In this document: in pieces, positions 28,131 to 42,940 of the stretch
Numbering within the stretch: the first letter of the stretch is position 1
Layout of the letters: each line of letters begins with the position of its first letter
Position numbers and translations under genes: made by a program
Notes under the pieces: generated by a model
Told to the model about the DNA's origin: nothing
Database searches by the model: none
The model's input: the letters and a program-made list of their open reading frames with translations, nothing else
DNA from: Bombus terrestris
Taxonomy: Eukaryota > Arthropoda > Insecta > Hymenoptera > Apidae
Direction of reading: 5' to 3'
DNA length: 64,000 bases
Assembly: GCF_910591885.1 (NCBI RefSeq)
Contig: NW_025963609.1
Coordinates: 1 to 64,000, forward strand

Positions 28131-28600
28131 CACCGTTGGACATCGTTGGACATCGTTGGACATCGTTGGACATCGTGGGACACCGTTGGACATCGTTGGA
28201 CATCGTTGGACACCGTTGGACACCGTTGGACAACGTGGGACATCGTGGGACAACGTGGGACAACGTGGGACAACGTGGGACAACGTGGGACACCGTTGGA
28301 CACCGTGGGACACCGTTGGACACCGTTGGACACCGTTGGACATCGTTGGACATCGTTGGACACCGTGGGACACCGTTGGACACCGTTGGACACCGTTGGA
28401 CATCGTTGGACATCGTTGGACATCGTGGGACACCGTTGGACATCGTTGGACATCGTTGGACACCGTTGGACATCGTTGGACACCGTTGGACATCGTTGGA
28501 CATCGTTGGACATCGTGGGACACCGTTGGACATCGTTGGACATCGTTGGACACCGTGGGACAACGTGGGACAACGTGGGACAACGTGGGAAACCATGGAA
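28131..28600 (+). repeat. 470-bp B/C-rich block, copy 3
   Basis: Third identical copy, with F at 28591. With upstream sequence it belongs to a 1.05-kb direct duplication of 24480-25530. The copies part company immediately after F: A-A-B-C here, but A-B-B-B-B at 25521. Confidence 0.85.
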
Positions 28601-30090
28601 CAACGTGGGACAACGTGGGACACCGTTGGACATCGTTGGACAACGTGGGACAACGTGGGACAACGTGGGACAACGTGGGACAACGTGGGACAACGTGGGA
28701 CACCGTTGGACACCGTGGGACACCGTTGGACACCGTTGGACATCGTTGGACACCGTGGGACAACGTGGGACAACGTGGGACAACGTGGGACAACGTGGGA
28801 CAACGTGGGACAACGTGGGACACCGTTGGACATCGTTGGACATCGTTGGACATCGTTGGACATCGTTGGACACCGTTGGACACCGTTGGACACCGTTGGA
28901 CATCGTTGGACACCGTGGGACAACGTGGGACAACGTGGGACAACGTGGGACAACGTGGGACAACGTGGGACAACGTGGGACATCGTGGGACAACGTGGGA
29001 CAACGTGGGACAACGTGGGACAACGTGGGACAACGTGGGACACCGTTGGACACCGTGGGACACCGTTGGACACCGTTGGACATCGTTGGACACCGTGGGA
29101 CAACGTGGGACAACGTGGGACAACGTGGGACATCGTGGGACAACGTGGGACAACGTGGGACAACGTGGGACAACGTGGGACATCGTGGGACAACGTGGGA
29201 CAACGTGGGACAACGTGGGACATCGTGGGACAACGTGGGACAACGTGGGACAACGTGGGACAACGTGGGACAACGTGGGACACCGTTGGACACCGTTGGA
29301 CACCGTTGGACACCGTTGGACATCGTTGGACACCGTGGGACAACGTGGGACAACGTGGGACAACGTGGGAAACCATGGAACAACGTGGGACAACGTGGGA
29401 CACCGTTGGACATCGTTGGACATCGTTGGACACCGTGGGACAACGTGGGACAACGTGGGACAACGTGGGACAACGTCGGACAACGTGGGACAACGTGGGA
29501 CATCGTGGGACAACGTGGGACAACGTGGGACAACGTGGGACAACGTGGGACAACGTGGGACACCGTTGGACACCGTGGGACACCGTTGGACATCGTTGGA
29601 CACCGTGGGACAACGTGGGACAACGTGGGACAACGTGGGACAACGTGGGACAACGTGGGACAACGTGGGACAACGTGGGACAACGTGGGACAACGTGGGA
29701 CAACGTGGGACAACGTGGGACAGCGTGGGACAACGTGGGACAACGTGGGACAACGTGGGACACCGTTGGACACCGTGGGACACCGTTGGACACCGTTGGA
29801 CATCGTTGGACATCGTTGGACATCGTTGGACATCGTTGGACACCGTTGGACACCGTTGGACACCGTTGGACATCGTTGGACACCGTGGGACAACGTGGGA
29901 CAACGTGGGACAACGTGGGACAACGTGGGACAACGTGGGACAACGTGGGACATCGTGGGACAACGTGGGACAACGTGGGACAACGTGGGACAACGTGGGA
30001 CAACGTGGGACATCGTGGGACAACGTGGGACAACGTGGGACAACGTGGGACAACGTGGGACAACGTGGGACAACGTGGGACAACGTGGGA
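28601..30090 (+). repeat. Decamer array preceding composite block II
   Basis: Ordinary mixture with F 29371, R 29471 and S 29721. The F-R-S spacing (100 and 250 bp) is close to that inside the composite block (F 30671, R 30771, S 31011), so this is probably a partial extra copy of the block's first kilobase. No unique sequence. Confidence 0.75.
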
Positions 30091-33000
30091 CACCGTTGGA
30101 CACCGTGGGACACCGTTGGACACCGTTGGACATCGTTGGACATCGTTGGACATCGTTGGACATCGTTGGACACCGTTGGACACCGTTGGACACCGTTGGA
30201 CATCGTTGGACACCGTGGGACAACGTGGGACAACGTGGGACAACGTGGGACAACGTGGGACAACGTGGGACAACGTGGGACATCGTGGGACAACGTGGGA
30301 CAACGTGGGACAACGTGGGACAACGTGGGACAACGTGGGACACCGTTGGACACCGTGGGACACCGTTGGACACCGTTGGACATCGTTGGACACCGTGGGA
30401 CAACGTGGGACAACGTGGGACAACGTGGGACATCGTGGGACAACGTGGGACAACGTGGGACAACGTGGGACAACGTGGGACATCGTGGGACAACGTGGGA
30501 CAACGTGGGACAACGTGGGACATCGTGGGACAACGTGGGACAACGTGGGACAACGTGGGACAACGTGGGACAACGTGGGACACCGTTGGACACCGTTGGA
30601 CACCGTTGGACACCGTTGGACATCGTTGGACACCGTGGGACAACGTGGGACAACGTGGGACAACGTGGGAAACCATGGAACAACGTGGGACAACGTGGGA
30701 CACCGTTGGACATCGTTGGACATCGTTGGACACCGTGGGACAACGTGGGACAACGTGGGACAACGTGGGACAACGTCGGACAACGTGGGACAACGTGGGA
30801 CATCGTGGGACAACGTGGGACAACGTGGGACAACGTGGGACAACGTGGGACAACGTGGGACACCGTTGGACACCGTGGGACACCGTTGGACATCGTTGGA
30901 CACCGTGGGACAACGTGGGACAACGTGGGACAACGTGGGTCAACGTGGGACAACGTGGGACAACGTGGGACAACGTGGGACAACGTGGGACAACGTGGGA
31001 CAACGTGGGACAGCGTGGGACAACGTGGGACAACGTGGGACAACGTGGGACACCGTTGGACACCGTGGGACACCGTTGGACACCGTTGGACATCGTTGGA
31101 CATCGTTGGACATCGTTGGACATCGTTGGACACCGTTGGACACCGTTGGACACCGTTGGACATCGTTGGACACCGTGGGACAACGTGGGACAACGTGGGA
31201 CAACGTGGGACAACGTGGGACAACGTGGGACAACGTGGGACATCGTGGGACAACGTGGGACAACGTGGGACAACGTGGGACAACGTGGGACATCGTGGGA
31301 CAACGTGGGACAACGTGGGACAACGTGGGACATCGTGGGACAACGTGGGACAACGTGGGACATCGTGGGACAACGTGGGACAACGTGGGACACCGTTGGA
31401 CACCGTTGGACACCGTTGGACATCGTTGGACACCGTGGGACAACGTGGGACAACGTGGGACAACGTGGGACAACGTGGGACATCGTGGGACAACGTGGGA
31501 CAACGTGGGACAACGTGGGACAACGTGGGACAACGTGGGACAACGTGGGACAACGTGGGACAACGTGGGACACCGTTGGACACCGTGGGACACCGTTGGA
31601 CACCGTTGGACATCGTTGGACACCGTGGGACAACGTGGGACAACGTGGGACAACGTGGGACAACGTGGGACATCGTGGGACAACGTGGGACAACGTGGGA
31701 CAACGTGGGACAACGTGGGACATCGTGGGACAACGTGGGACAACGTGGGACAACGTGGGACATCGTGGGACAACGTGGGACAACGTGGGACAACGTGGGA
31801 CAAAGTGGGACAACGTGGGACACCGTTGGACACCGTTGGACACCGTTGGACACCGTTGGACATCGTTGGACACCGTGGGACAACGTGGGACAACGTGGGA
31901 CAACGTGGGAAACCATGGAACAACGTGGGACAACGTGGGACACCGTTGGACATCGTTGGACATCGTTGGACACCGTGGGACAACGTGGGACAACGTGGGA
32001 CAACGTGGGACAACGTCGGACAACGTGGGACAACGTGGGACATCGTGGGACAACGTGGGACAACGTGGGACAACGTGGGACAACGTGGGACAACGTGGGA
32101 CACCGTTGGACACCGTGGGACACCGTTGGACACCGTTGGACATCGTTGGACACCGTGGGACAACGTGGGACAACGTGGGACAACGTGGGACAACGTGGGA
32201 CATCGTGGGACAACGTGGGACAACGTGGGACAACGTGGGACAACGTGGGACATCGTGGGACAACGTGGGACAACGTGGGACAACGTGGGACATCGTGGGA
32301 CAACGTGGGACAACGTGGGACAACGTGGGACATCGTGGGACAACGTGGGACAACGTGGGACAACGTGGGACATCGTGGGACAACGTGGGACAACGTGGGA
32401 CAACGTGGGACAACGTGGGACAACGTGGGACACCGTTGGACACCGTTGGACACCGTTGGACACCGTTGGACATCGTTGGACACCGTGGGACAACGTGGGA
32501 CAACGTGGGACAACGTGGGAAACCATGGAACAACGTGGGACAACGTGGGACACCGTTGGACATCGTTGGACATCGTTGGACACCGTGGGACAACGTGGGA
32601 CAACGTGGGACAACGTGGGACAACGTCGGACAACGTGGGACAACGTGGGACAACGTGGGACAACGTGGGACAACGTGGGACAACGTGGGACAACGTGGGA
32701 CAACGTGGGACAACGTGGGACAACGTGGGACATCGTGGGACAACGTGGGACAACGTGGGACAACGTGGGACAACGTGGGACATCGTTGGACACCGTTGGA
32801 CACCGTGGGACAACGTGGGACAACGTGGGACAACGTGGGACATCGTTGGACACCGTTGGACATCGTTGGACACCGTTGGACATCGTTGGACATCGTTGGA
32901 CATCGTGGGACACCGTTGGACATCGTTGGACATCGTTGGACACCGTGGGACAACGTGGGACAACGTGGGACAACGTGGGAAACCATGGAACAACGTGGGA

Positions 33001-35450
33001 CACCGTTGGACATCGTTGGACATCGTTGGACACCGTGGGACACCGTTGGACACCGTTGGACACCGTTGGACATCGTTGGACATCGTTGGACATCGTGGGA
33101 CACCGTTGGACATCGTTGGACATCGTTGGACACCGTTGGACATCGTTGGACACCGTTGGACATCGTTGGACATCGTTGGACATCGTGGGACACCGTTGGA
33201 CATCGTTGGACATCGTTGGACACCGTGGGACAACGTGGGACAACGTGGGACAACGTGGGAAACCATGGAACAACGTGGGACAACGTGGGACACCGTTGGA
33301 CATCGTTGGACAACGTGGGACAACGTGGGACAACGTGGGACAACGTGGGACAACGTGGGACAACGTGGGACACCGTTGGACACCGTGGGACACCGTTGGA
33401 CACCGTTGGACATCGTTGGACACCGTGGGACAACGTGGGACAACGTGGGACAACGTGGGACAACGTGGGACAACGTGGGACAACGTGGGACAACGTGGGA
33501 CAACGTGGGACAACGTGGGACAACGTGGGACAACGTGGGACAACGTGGGACAACGTGGGACAACGTGGGACAACGTGGGACACCGTTGGACACCGTGGGA
33601 CACCGTTGGACACCGTTGGACATCGTTGGACATCGTTGGACATCGTTGGACATCGTTGGACACCGTTGGACACCGTTGGACACCGTTGGACATCGTTGGA
33701 CACCGTGGGACAACGTGGGACAACGTGGGACAACGTGGGACAACGTGGGACAACGTGGGACAACGTGGGACATCGTGGGACAACGTGGGACAACGTGGGA
33801 CAACGTGGGACAACGTGGGACAACGTGGGACACCGTTGGACACCGTGGGACACCGTTGGACACCGTTGGACATCGTTGGACACCGTGGGACAACGTGGGA
33901 CAACGTGGGACAACGTGGGACATCGTGGGACAACGTGGGACAACGTGGGACAACGTGGGACAACGTGGGACATCGTGGGACAACGTGGGACAACGTGGGA
34001 CAACGTGGGACATCGTGGGACAACGTGGGACAACGTGGGACAACGTGGGACAACGTGGGACAACGTGGGACACCGTTGGACACCGTTGGACACCGTTGGA
34101 CACCGTTGGACATCGTTGGACACCGTGGGACAACGTGGGACAACGTGGGACAACGTGGGAAACCATGGAACAACGTGGGACAACGTGGGACACCGTTGGA
34201 CATCGTTGGACATCGTTGGACACCGTGGGACAACGTGGGACAACGTGGGACAACGTGGGACAACGTCGGACAACGTGGGACAACGTGGGACATCGTGGGA
34301 CAACGTGGGACAACGTGGGACAACGTGGGACAACGTGGGACAACGTGGGACACCGTTGGACACCGTGGGACACCGTTGGACATCGTTGGACACCGTGGGA
34401 CAACGTGGGACAACGTGGGACAACGTGGGACAACGTGGGACAACGTGGGACAACGTGGGACAACGTGGGACAACGTGGGACAACGTGGGACAACGTGGGA
34501 CAGCGTGGGACAACGTGGGACAACGTGGGACAACGTGGGACAACGTGGGACAACGTGGGACACCGTTGGACACCGTGGGACACCGTTGGACAGCGTTGGA
34601 CATCGTTGGACATCGTTGGACATCGTTGGACATCGTTGGACACCGTTGGACACCGTTGGACACCGTTGGACATCGTTGGACACCGTGGGACAACGTGGGA
34701 CAACGTGGGACAACGTGGGACAACGTGGGACAACGTGGGACAACGTGTGACATCGTGGGACAACGTGGGACAACGTGGGACAACGTGGGACAACGTGGGA
34801 CATCGTGGGACAACGTGGGACAACGTGGGACAACGTGGGACATCGTGGGACAACGTGGGACAACGTGGGACATCGTGGGACAACGTGGGACAACGTGGGA
34901 CACCGTTGGACACCGTTGGACACCGTTGGACATCGTTGGACACCGTGGGACAACGTGGGACAACGTGGGACAACGTGGGACAACGTGGGACATCGTGGGA
35001 CAACGTGGGACAACGTGGGACAACGTGGGACAACGTGGGACAACGTGGGACAACGTGGGACAACGTGGGACAACGTGGGACACCGTTGGACACCGTGGGA
35101 CACCGTTGGACACCGTTGGACATCGTTGGACACCGTGGGACAACGTGGGACAACGTGGGACAACGTGGGACAACGTGGGACATCGTGGGACAACGTGGGA
35201 CAACGTGGGACAACGTGGGACAACGTGGGACATCGTGGGACAACGTGGGACAACGTGGGACAACGTGGGACATCGTGGGACAACGTGGGACAACGTGGGA
35301 CAACGTGGGACAAAGTGGGACAACGTGGGACACCGTTGGACACCGTTGGACACCGTTGGACACCGTTGGACATCGTTGGACACCGTGGGACAACGTGGGA
35401 CAACGTGGGACAACGTGGGAAACCATGGAACAACGTGGGACAACGTGGGA
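30091..35450 (+). repeat. Composite higher-order block, copy II
   Basis: The markers follow the order of copy I: F 30671, S 31011, K 31801, F 31911, F 32521, F 32981, F 33261, F 34161, S 34501, cagcgttgga 34591, K 35311, F 35421. The 280-bp spacing between the F units at 32981 and 33261 is the same in all three copies. A private caacgtgggt unit at 30931 gives a reverse-strand stop. A unit caacgtgtga at 34741 gives a forward one. The match to copy I stops at about 35450. Confidence 0.82.
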
Positions 35451-37480
35451 CAACGTGGGACAACGTGGGACATCGTGGGACAACGTGGGACAACGTGGGA
35501 CAACGTGGGACAACGTGGGACAACGTGGGACACCGTTGGACACCGTGGGACACCGTTGGACACCGTTGGACATCGTGGGACAACGTGGGACAACGTGGGA
35601 CATCGTGGGACAACGTGGGACAACGTGGGACAACGTGGGACAACGTGGGACAACGTGGGACACCGTTGGACACCGTTGGATACCGTTGGACACCGTTGGA
35701 CATCGTTGGACACCGTGGGACAACGTGGGACAACGTGGGACAACGTGGGAAACCATGGAACAACGTGGGACAACGTGGGACAACGTGGGACAACGTGGGA
35801 CACCGTTGGACACCGTGGGACACCGTTGGACAGCGTTGGACATCGTTGGACATCGTTGGACATCGTTGGACATCGTTGGACACCGTTGGACACCGTTGGA
35901 CACCGTTGGACATCGTTGGACACCGTGGGACAACGTGGGACAACGTGGGACAACGTGGGACAACGTGGGACAACGTGGGACAACGTGGGACATCGTGGGA
36001 CAACGTGGGACAACGTGGGACAACGTGGGACAACTTGGGACAACGTGGGACAACGTGGGACAACGTGGGACAACGTGGGACATCGTGGGACAACGTGGGA
36101 CAACGTGGGACACCGTTGGACACCGTTGGACACCGTTGGACACCGTTGGACATCGTTGGACACCGTGGGACAACGTGGGACACCGTGGGACAACGTGGGA
36201 CAACGTGGGACAACGTGGGACAACGTGGGACATCGTGGGACAACGTGGGACAACGTGGGACAACGTGGGACAACGTGGGACAACGTGGGACAACGTGGGA
36301 CAACGTGGGACAACGTGGGACACCGTTGGACACCGTGGGACACCGTTGGACACCGTTGGACATCGTTGGACACCGTGGGACAACGTGGGACAACGTGGGA
36401 CAACGTGGGACAACGTGGGACATCGTGGGACAACGTGGGACAACGTGGGACAACGTGGGACAACGTGGGACATCGTGGGACAACGTGGGACAACGTGGGA
36501 CAACGTGGGACATCGTGGGACAACGTGGGACAACGTGGGACAACGTGGGACAAAGTGGGACAACGTGGGACACCGTTGGACACCGTTGGACACCGTTGGA
36601 CACCGTTGGACATCGTTGGACACCGTGGGACAACGTGGGACAACGTGGGACAACGTGGGAAACCATGGAACAACGTGGGACAACGTGGGACACCGTTGGA
36701 CATCGTTGGACATCGTTGGACACCGTGGGACAACGTGGGACAACGTGGGACAACGTGGGACAACGTCGGACAACGTGGGACAACGTGGGACATCGTGGGA
36801 CAACGTGGGACAACGTGGGACAACGTGGGACAACGTGGGACAACGTGGGACACCGTTGGACACCGTGGGACACCGTTGGACACCGTTGGACATCGTTGGA
36901 CACCGTGGGACAACGTGGGACAACGTGGGACAACGTGGAACAACGTGGGACATCGTGGCACAACGTGGGACAACGTGGGACAACGTGGGACAACGTGGGA
37001 CATCGTGGGACAACGTGGGACAACGTGGGACAACGTGGGACATCGTGGGACAACGTGGGACAACGTGGGACAACGTGGGACAACGTGGGACATCGTGGGA
37101 CAACGTGGGACAACGTGGGACAACGTGGGACATCGTGGGACAACGTGGGACAACGTGGGACAACGTGGGACAACGTGGGACAACGTGGGACACCGTTGGA
37201 CACCGTTGGATACCGTTGGACACCGTTGGACATCGTTGGACACCGTGGGACAACGTGGGACAACGTGGGACAACGTGGGAAACCATGGAACAACGTGGGA
37301 CAACGTGGGACACCGTTGGACATCGTTGGACATCGTTGGACACCGTGGGACAACGTGGGACAACGTGGGACAACGTGGGACAACGTCGGACAACGTGGGA
37401 CAACGTGGGACAACGTGGGACAACGTGGGACAACGTGGGACAACGTGGGACAACGTGGGACAACGTGGGACAACGTGGGA
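35451..37480 (+). repeat. Decamer array with truncated relatives of the composite block
   Basis: Contains F 35751, cagcgttgga 35831, caacttggga 36031, K 36551, F 36661, F 37281, R 37381 and taccgttgga at 35681 and 37211. The K-to-F interval (110 bp) and the 620-bp F-F spacing match those in the composite block (for example 47051/47161/47781). The stretch looks like shuffled partial copies. The unit caacgtggaa at 36931 and a unit ending in c (catcgtggca at 36951) are single variants. Confidence 0.75.
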
Positions 37481-38220
37481 CACCGTTGGACACCGTGGGA
37501 CACCGTTGGACACCGTTGGACATCGTTGGACATCGTTGGACATCGTTGGACATCGTTGGACACCGTTGGACACCGTTGGACACCGTTGGACATCGTTGGA
37601 CACCGTGGGACAACGTGGGACAACGTGGGACAACGTGGGACAACGTGGGACAACGTGGGACACCGTTGGACACCGTGGGACACCGTTGGACACCGTTGGA
37701 CATCGTTGGACACCGTGGGACAACGTGGGACAACGTGGGACAACGTGGGACAACGTGGGACATCGTGGGACACCGTTGGACACCGTGGGACACCGTTGGA
37801 CACCGTTGGACATCGTTGGACACCGTGGGACAACGTGGGACAACGTGGGACAACGTGGGACAACGTGGGACATCGTGGGACAACGTGGGACAACGTGGGA
37901 CAACGTGGGACAACGTGGGACATCGTGGGACAACGTGGGACAACGTGGGACAACGTGGGACATCGTGGGACAACGTGGGACAACGTAGGACATCGTGGGA
38001 CAACGTGGGACAACGTGGGACACCGTTGGACACCGTTGGACACCGTTGGACACCGTTGGACATCGTTGGACACCGTGGGACAACGTGGGACAACGTGGGA
38101 CAACGTGGGAAACCATGGAACAACGTGGGACAACGTGGGACACCGTTGGACATCGTTGGACATCGTTGGACACCGTGGGACAACGTGGGACAACGTGGGA
38201 CAACGTGGGACAACGTCGGA
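37481..38220 (+). repeat. 0.74-kb block, copy 2 (partner at 5071)
   Basis: Second copy of the block at 5071-5810, 32.4 kb away and in the same orientation. It shares the caacgtagga unit, here at 37981. It ends at R (38211), after which a 21-unit pure A run begins instead of the E-interrupted run that follows the first copy. Confidence 0.78.
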
Positions 38221-38430
38221 CAACGTGGGACAACGTGGGACAACGTGGGACAACGTGGGACAACGTGGGACAACGTGGGACAACGTGGGACAACGTGGGA
38301 CAACGTGGGACAACGTGGGACAACGTGGGACAACGTGGGACAACGTGGGACAACGTGGGACAACGTGGGACAACGTGGGACAACGTGGGACAACGTGGGA
38401 CAACGTGGGACAACGTGGGACAACGTGGGA
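38221..38430 (+). repeat. Pure run of 21 consensus units
   Basis: This is the longest uninterrupted run of A units I noticed: 210 bp with no substitution, between R at 38211 and E at 38431. It provides 21 GGG tracts at exact 10-bp spacing. Confidence 0.88.
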
Positions 38431-40240
38431 CATCGTGGGACAACGTGGGACAACGTGGGACAACGTGGGACAACGTGGGACAACGTGGGACATCGTGGGA
38501 CAACGTGGGACAACGTGGGACAACGTGGGACAACGTGGGACACCGTTGGACATCGTTGGACACCGTGGGACAACGTGGGACAACGTGGGACAACGTGGGA
38601 CACCGTTGGACACCGTTGGACACCGTTGGACACCGTTGGACATCGTTGGACACCGTGGGCCAACGTGGGACAACGTGGGACAACGTGGGACAACGTGGGA
38701 CAACGTGGGAAACCATGGAACAACGTGGGACAACGTGGGACACCGTTGGACATCGTTGGACAACGTGGGACAACGTGGGACAACGTGGGACAACGTGGGA
38801 CAACGTGGGACAACGTGGGACAACGTGGGACACCGTTGGACAACGTGGGACACCGTTGGACATCGTTGGACACCGTGGGACAACGTGGGACAACGTGGGA
38901 CCACGTGGGACAACGTGGGACAACGTGGGACAACGTGGGACAACTTGGGACAACGTGGGACAACGTGGGACAACGTGGGACAACGTGGGACATCGTGGGA
39001 CAACGTGGGACAACGTGGGACACCGTTGGACACCGTTGGACACCGTTGGACACCGTTGGACATCGTTGGACACCGTGGGACAACGTGGGACAACGTGGGA
39101 CAACGTGGGACAACGTGGGACAACGTGGGAAACCATGGAACAACGTGGGACAACGTGGGACACCGTTGGACACCGTGGGACAACGTGGGACAACGTGGGA
39201 CAACGTGGGAAACCATGGAACAACGTGGGACAACGTGGGACACCGTTGGACATCGTTGGACATCGTTGGACACCGTGGGACAACGTGGGACAACGTGGGA
39301 AAACGTGGGACAACGTGGGACATCGTTGGACACCGTTGGACACCGTGGGACAACGTGGGACAACGTGGGACAACGTGGGACAACGTGGGACAACGTGGGA
39401 CAACGTGGGACAACGTGGGACAACGTGGGACAACGTGGGACAACGTGGGACAACGTGGGACAACGTGGGACAACGTGGGACATCGTGGGACAACGTGGGA
39501 CAACGTGGGACAACGTGGGACAACGTGGGACAACGTGGGACACCGTTGGACATCGTTGGACACCGTGGGACAACGTGGGACAACGGGGGACAACGTGGGA
39601 CACCGTTGGACACCGTTGGACACCGTTGGACACCGTTGGACATCGTTGGACACCGTGGGACAACGTGGGACAACGTGGGACAACGTGGGACAACGTGGGA
39701 CACCGTTGGACATCGTTGGACACCGTGGGACAACGTGGGACAACGTGGGACAACGTGGGACAACGTGGGACACCGTTGGACATCGTTGGACACCGTGGGA
39801 CAACGTGGGACAACGTGGGACCACGTGGGACAACGTGGGACAACGTGGGACAACGTGGGACAACTTGGGACAACGTGGGACAACGTGGGACAACGTGGGA
39901 CAACGTGGGACAACGTGGGACATCGTGGGACAACGTGGGACAACGTGGGACAACGTGGGACATCGTTGGACACCGTGGGACAACGTGGGACAACGTGGGA
40001 CAACGTGGGAAACCATGGAACAACGTGGGACAACGTGGGACAACGTGGGACAACGTGGGACAACGTGGGACAACGTGGGACAACGTGGGACAACGTGGGA
40101 CAACGTGGGACAACGTGGGACAACGTGGGACAACGTGGGACAACGTGGGACAACGTGGGACACCGTTGGACACCGTTGGACACCGTTGGACAACGTGGGA
40201 CATCGTGGGACAACGTGGGACAACGTGGGACAACGTGGGA
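38431..40240 (+). repeat. Decamer array, dense in F, G and H markers
   Basis: F at 38711, 39131, 39211 and 40011, H at 38901 and 39821, caacttggga at 38941 and 39861, G at 39301. Single variants are caccgtgggc (38651-38660) and caacggggga (39581). The 38711-39131 part resembles 20671-21101, so it is a partial relative of the 1.48-kb block. No unique sequence. Confidence 0.77.
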
Positions 40241-41710
40241 CATCGTTGGACACCGTGGGACAACGTGGGACAACGTGGGACAACGTGGGAAACCATGGAA
40301 CAACGTGGGACAACGTGGGACACCGTTGGACATCGTTGGACATCGTTGGACACCGTGGGACAACGTGGGACAACGTGGGAAAACGTGGGACAACGTGGGA
40401 CATCGTTGGACACCGTTGGACACCGTGGGACAACGTGGGACAACGTGGGACAACGTGGGACAACGTGGGACAACGTGGGACAACGTGGGACAACGTGGGA
40501 CAACGTGGGACAACGTGGGACAACGTGGGACAACGTGGGACAACGTGGGACAACGTGGGACAACGTGGGACATCGTGGGACAACGTGGGACAACGTGGGA
40601 CAACGTGGGACACCGTTGGACATCGTTGGACACCGTTGGACATCGTTGGACACCGTGGGACAACGTGGGACAACGTGGGACAACGTGGGACACCGTTGGA
40701 CACCGTTGGACACCGTTGGACACCGTTGGACATCGTTGGACACCGTGGGACAACGTGGGACAACGTGGGACAACGTGGGACAACGTGGGACAACGTGGGA
40801 AACCATGGAACAACGTGGGACAACGTGGGACACCGTTGGACATCGTTGGACAACGTGGGACAACGTGGGACAACGTGGGACAACGTGGGACAACGTGGGA
40901 CAACGTGGGACAACGTGGGACACCGTTGGACAACGTGGGACACCGTTGGACATCGTTGGACACCGTGGGACAACGTGGGACAACGTGGGACCACGTGGGA
41001 CAACGTGGGACAACGTGGGACAACGTGGGACAACTTGGGACAACGTGGGACAACGTGGGACAACGTGGGACAACGTGGGACATCGTGGGACAACGTGGGA
41101 CAACGTGGAACAACGTGGGACAACGTGGGACAACGTGGGACACCGTTGGACATCGTTGGACACCGTGGGACACCGTGGGACAACGTGGGACAACGTGGGA
41201 CAACGTGGGACAACGTGGGACAACGTGGGAAACCATGGAACAACGTGGGACAACGTGGGACACCGTTGGACATCGTTGGACAACGTGGGACAACGTGGGA
41301 CCACGTGGGACAACGTGGGACAACGTGGGACAACGTGGGACACCGTTGGACACCGTGGGACACCGTTGGACACCGTTGGACATCGTTGGACACCGTGGGA
41401 CAACGTGGGACAACGTGGGACAACGTGGGACAACGTGGGACAACGTGGGACAACGTGGGACAACGTGGGACAACGTGGGACAACGTGGGACAACGTGGGA
41501 CAACGTGGGACAACGTGGGACACCGTTGGACAACGTGGGACACCGTTGGACATCGTTGGACACCGTGGGACAACGTGGGACAACGTGGGACAACGTGGGA
41601 CAACGTGGGACAACGTGGGACACCGTTGGACATCGTTGGACATCGTTGGACATCGTTGGACACCGTTGGACACCGTTGGACACCGTTGGACATCGTTGGA
41701 CACCGTGGGA
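40241..41710 (+). repeat. 1.48-kb block, copy 2 (partner at 20111)
   Basis: Same marker order: F 40291, G 40381, F 40801, H 40991, caacttggga 41031, caacgtggaa 41101, F 41231, H 41301. At 40611-40630 it has B-C where copy 1 has A-A. The copies separate after D at 41701, where this one continues in A units and the other enters A-A-A-F. Confidence 0.82.
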
Positions 41711-42940
41711 CAACGTGGGACAACGTGGGACAACGTGGGACAACGTGGGACAACGTGGGACAACGTGGGACATCGTGGGACAACGTGGGACAACGTGGGA
41801 CAACGTGGGACAACGTGGGACAACGTGGGACACCGTTGGACACCGTGGGACACCGTTGGACACCGTTGGACATCGTTGGACACCGTGGGACAACGTGGGA
41901 CAACGTGGGACAACGTGGGACAACGTGGGACATCGTGGGACAACGTGGGACAACGTGGGACAACGTGGGACAACGTGGGACATCGTGGGACAACGTGGGA
42001 CAACGTGGGACAACGTGGGACATCGTGGGACAACGTGGGACAACGTGGGACAACGTGGGACAAAGTGGGACAACGTGGGACACCGTTGGACACCGTTGGA
42101 CACCGTTGGACACCGTTGGACATCGTTGGACACCGTGGGACAACGTGGGACAACGTGGGACAACGTGGGAAACCATGGAACAACGTGGGACAACGTGGGA
42201 CACCGTTGGACATCGTTGGACATCGTTGGACACCGTGGGACAACGTGGGACAACGTGGGACAACGTGGGACAACGTCGGACAACGTGGGACAACGTGGGA
42301 CATCGTGGGACAACGTGGGACAACGTGGGACAACGTGGGACAACGTGGGACAACGTGGGACACCGTTGGACACCGTGGGACACCGTTGGACACCGTTGGA
42401 CATCGTTGGACACCGTGGGACAACGTGGGACAACGTGGGACAACGTGGGACAACGTGGGACAACGTGGGACAACGTGGGACAACGTGGGACAACGTGGGA
42501 CAACGTGGGAAAACGTGGGACAACGTGGGACAACGTGGGACACCGTTGGACATCGTTGGACAACGTGGGACAACGTGGGACAACGTGGGACAACGTGGGA
42601 CAACGTGGGACACCGTTGGACACCGTTGGACATCGTTGGACACCGTGGGACAACGTGGGACAACGTGGGACAACGTGGGACAACGTGGGACAACGTGGGA
42701 CAACGTGGGACAACGTGGGACAACGTGGGACAACGTGGGACAACGTGGGACATCGTGGGACAACGTGGGACAACGTGGGACAACGTGGGACATCGTGGGA
42801 CAACGTGGGACAACGTGGGACAACGTGGGACACCGTTGGACACCGTGGGACAACGTGGGACAACGTGGGAAAACGTGGGACAACGTGGGACACCGTTGGA
42901 CATCGCTGGACACCGTTGGACATCGTTGGACACCGTGGGA
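41711..42940 (+). repeat. Decamer array with K and Q markers
   Basis: K 42061, F 42171, R 42271, G 42501 and 42861, Q 42901. The K-F-R spacing (110 and 100 bp) again matches the composite block, but the surroundings do not continue as in copies I to III. No unique sequence. Confidence 0.77.
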
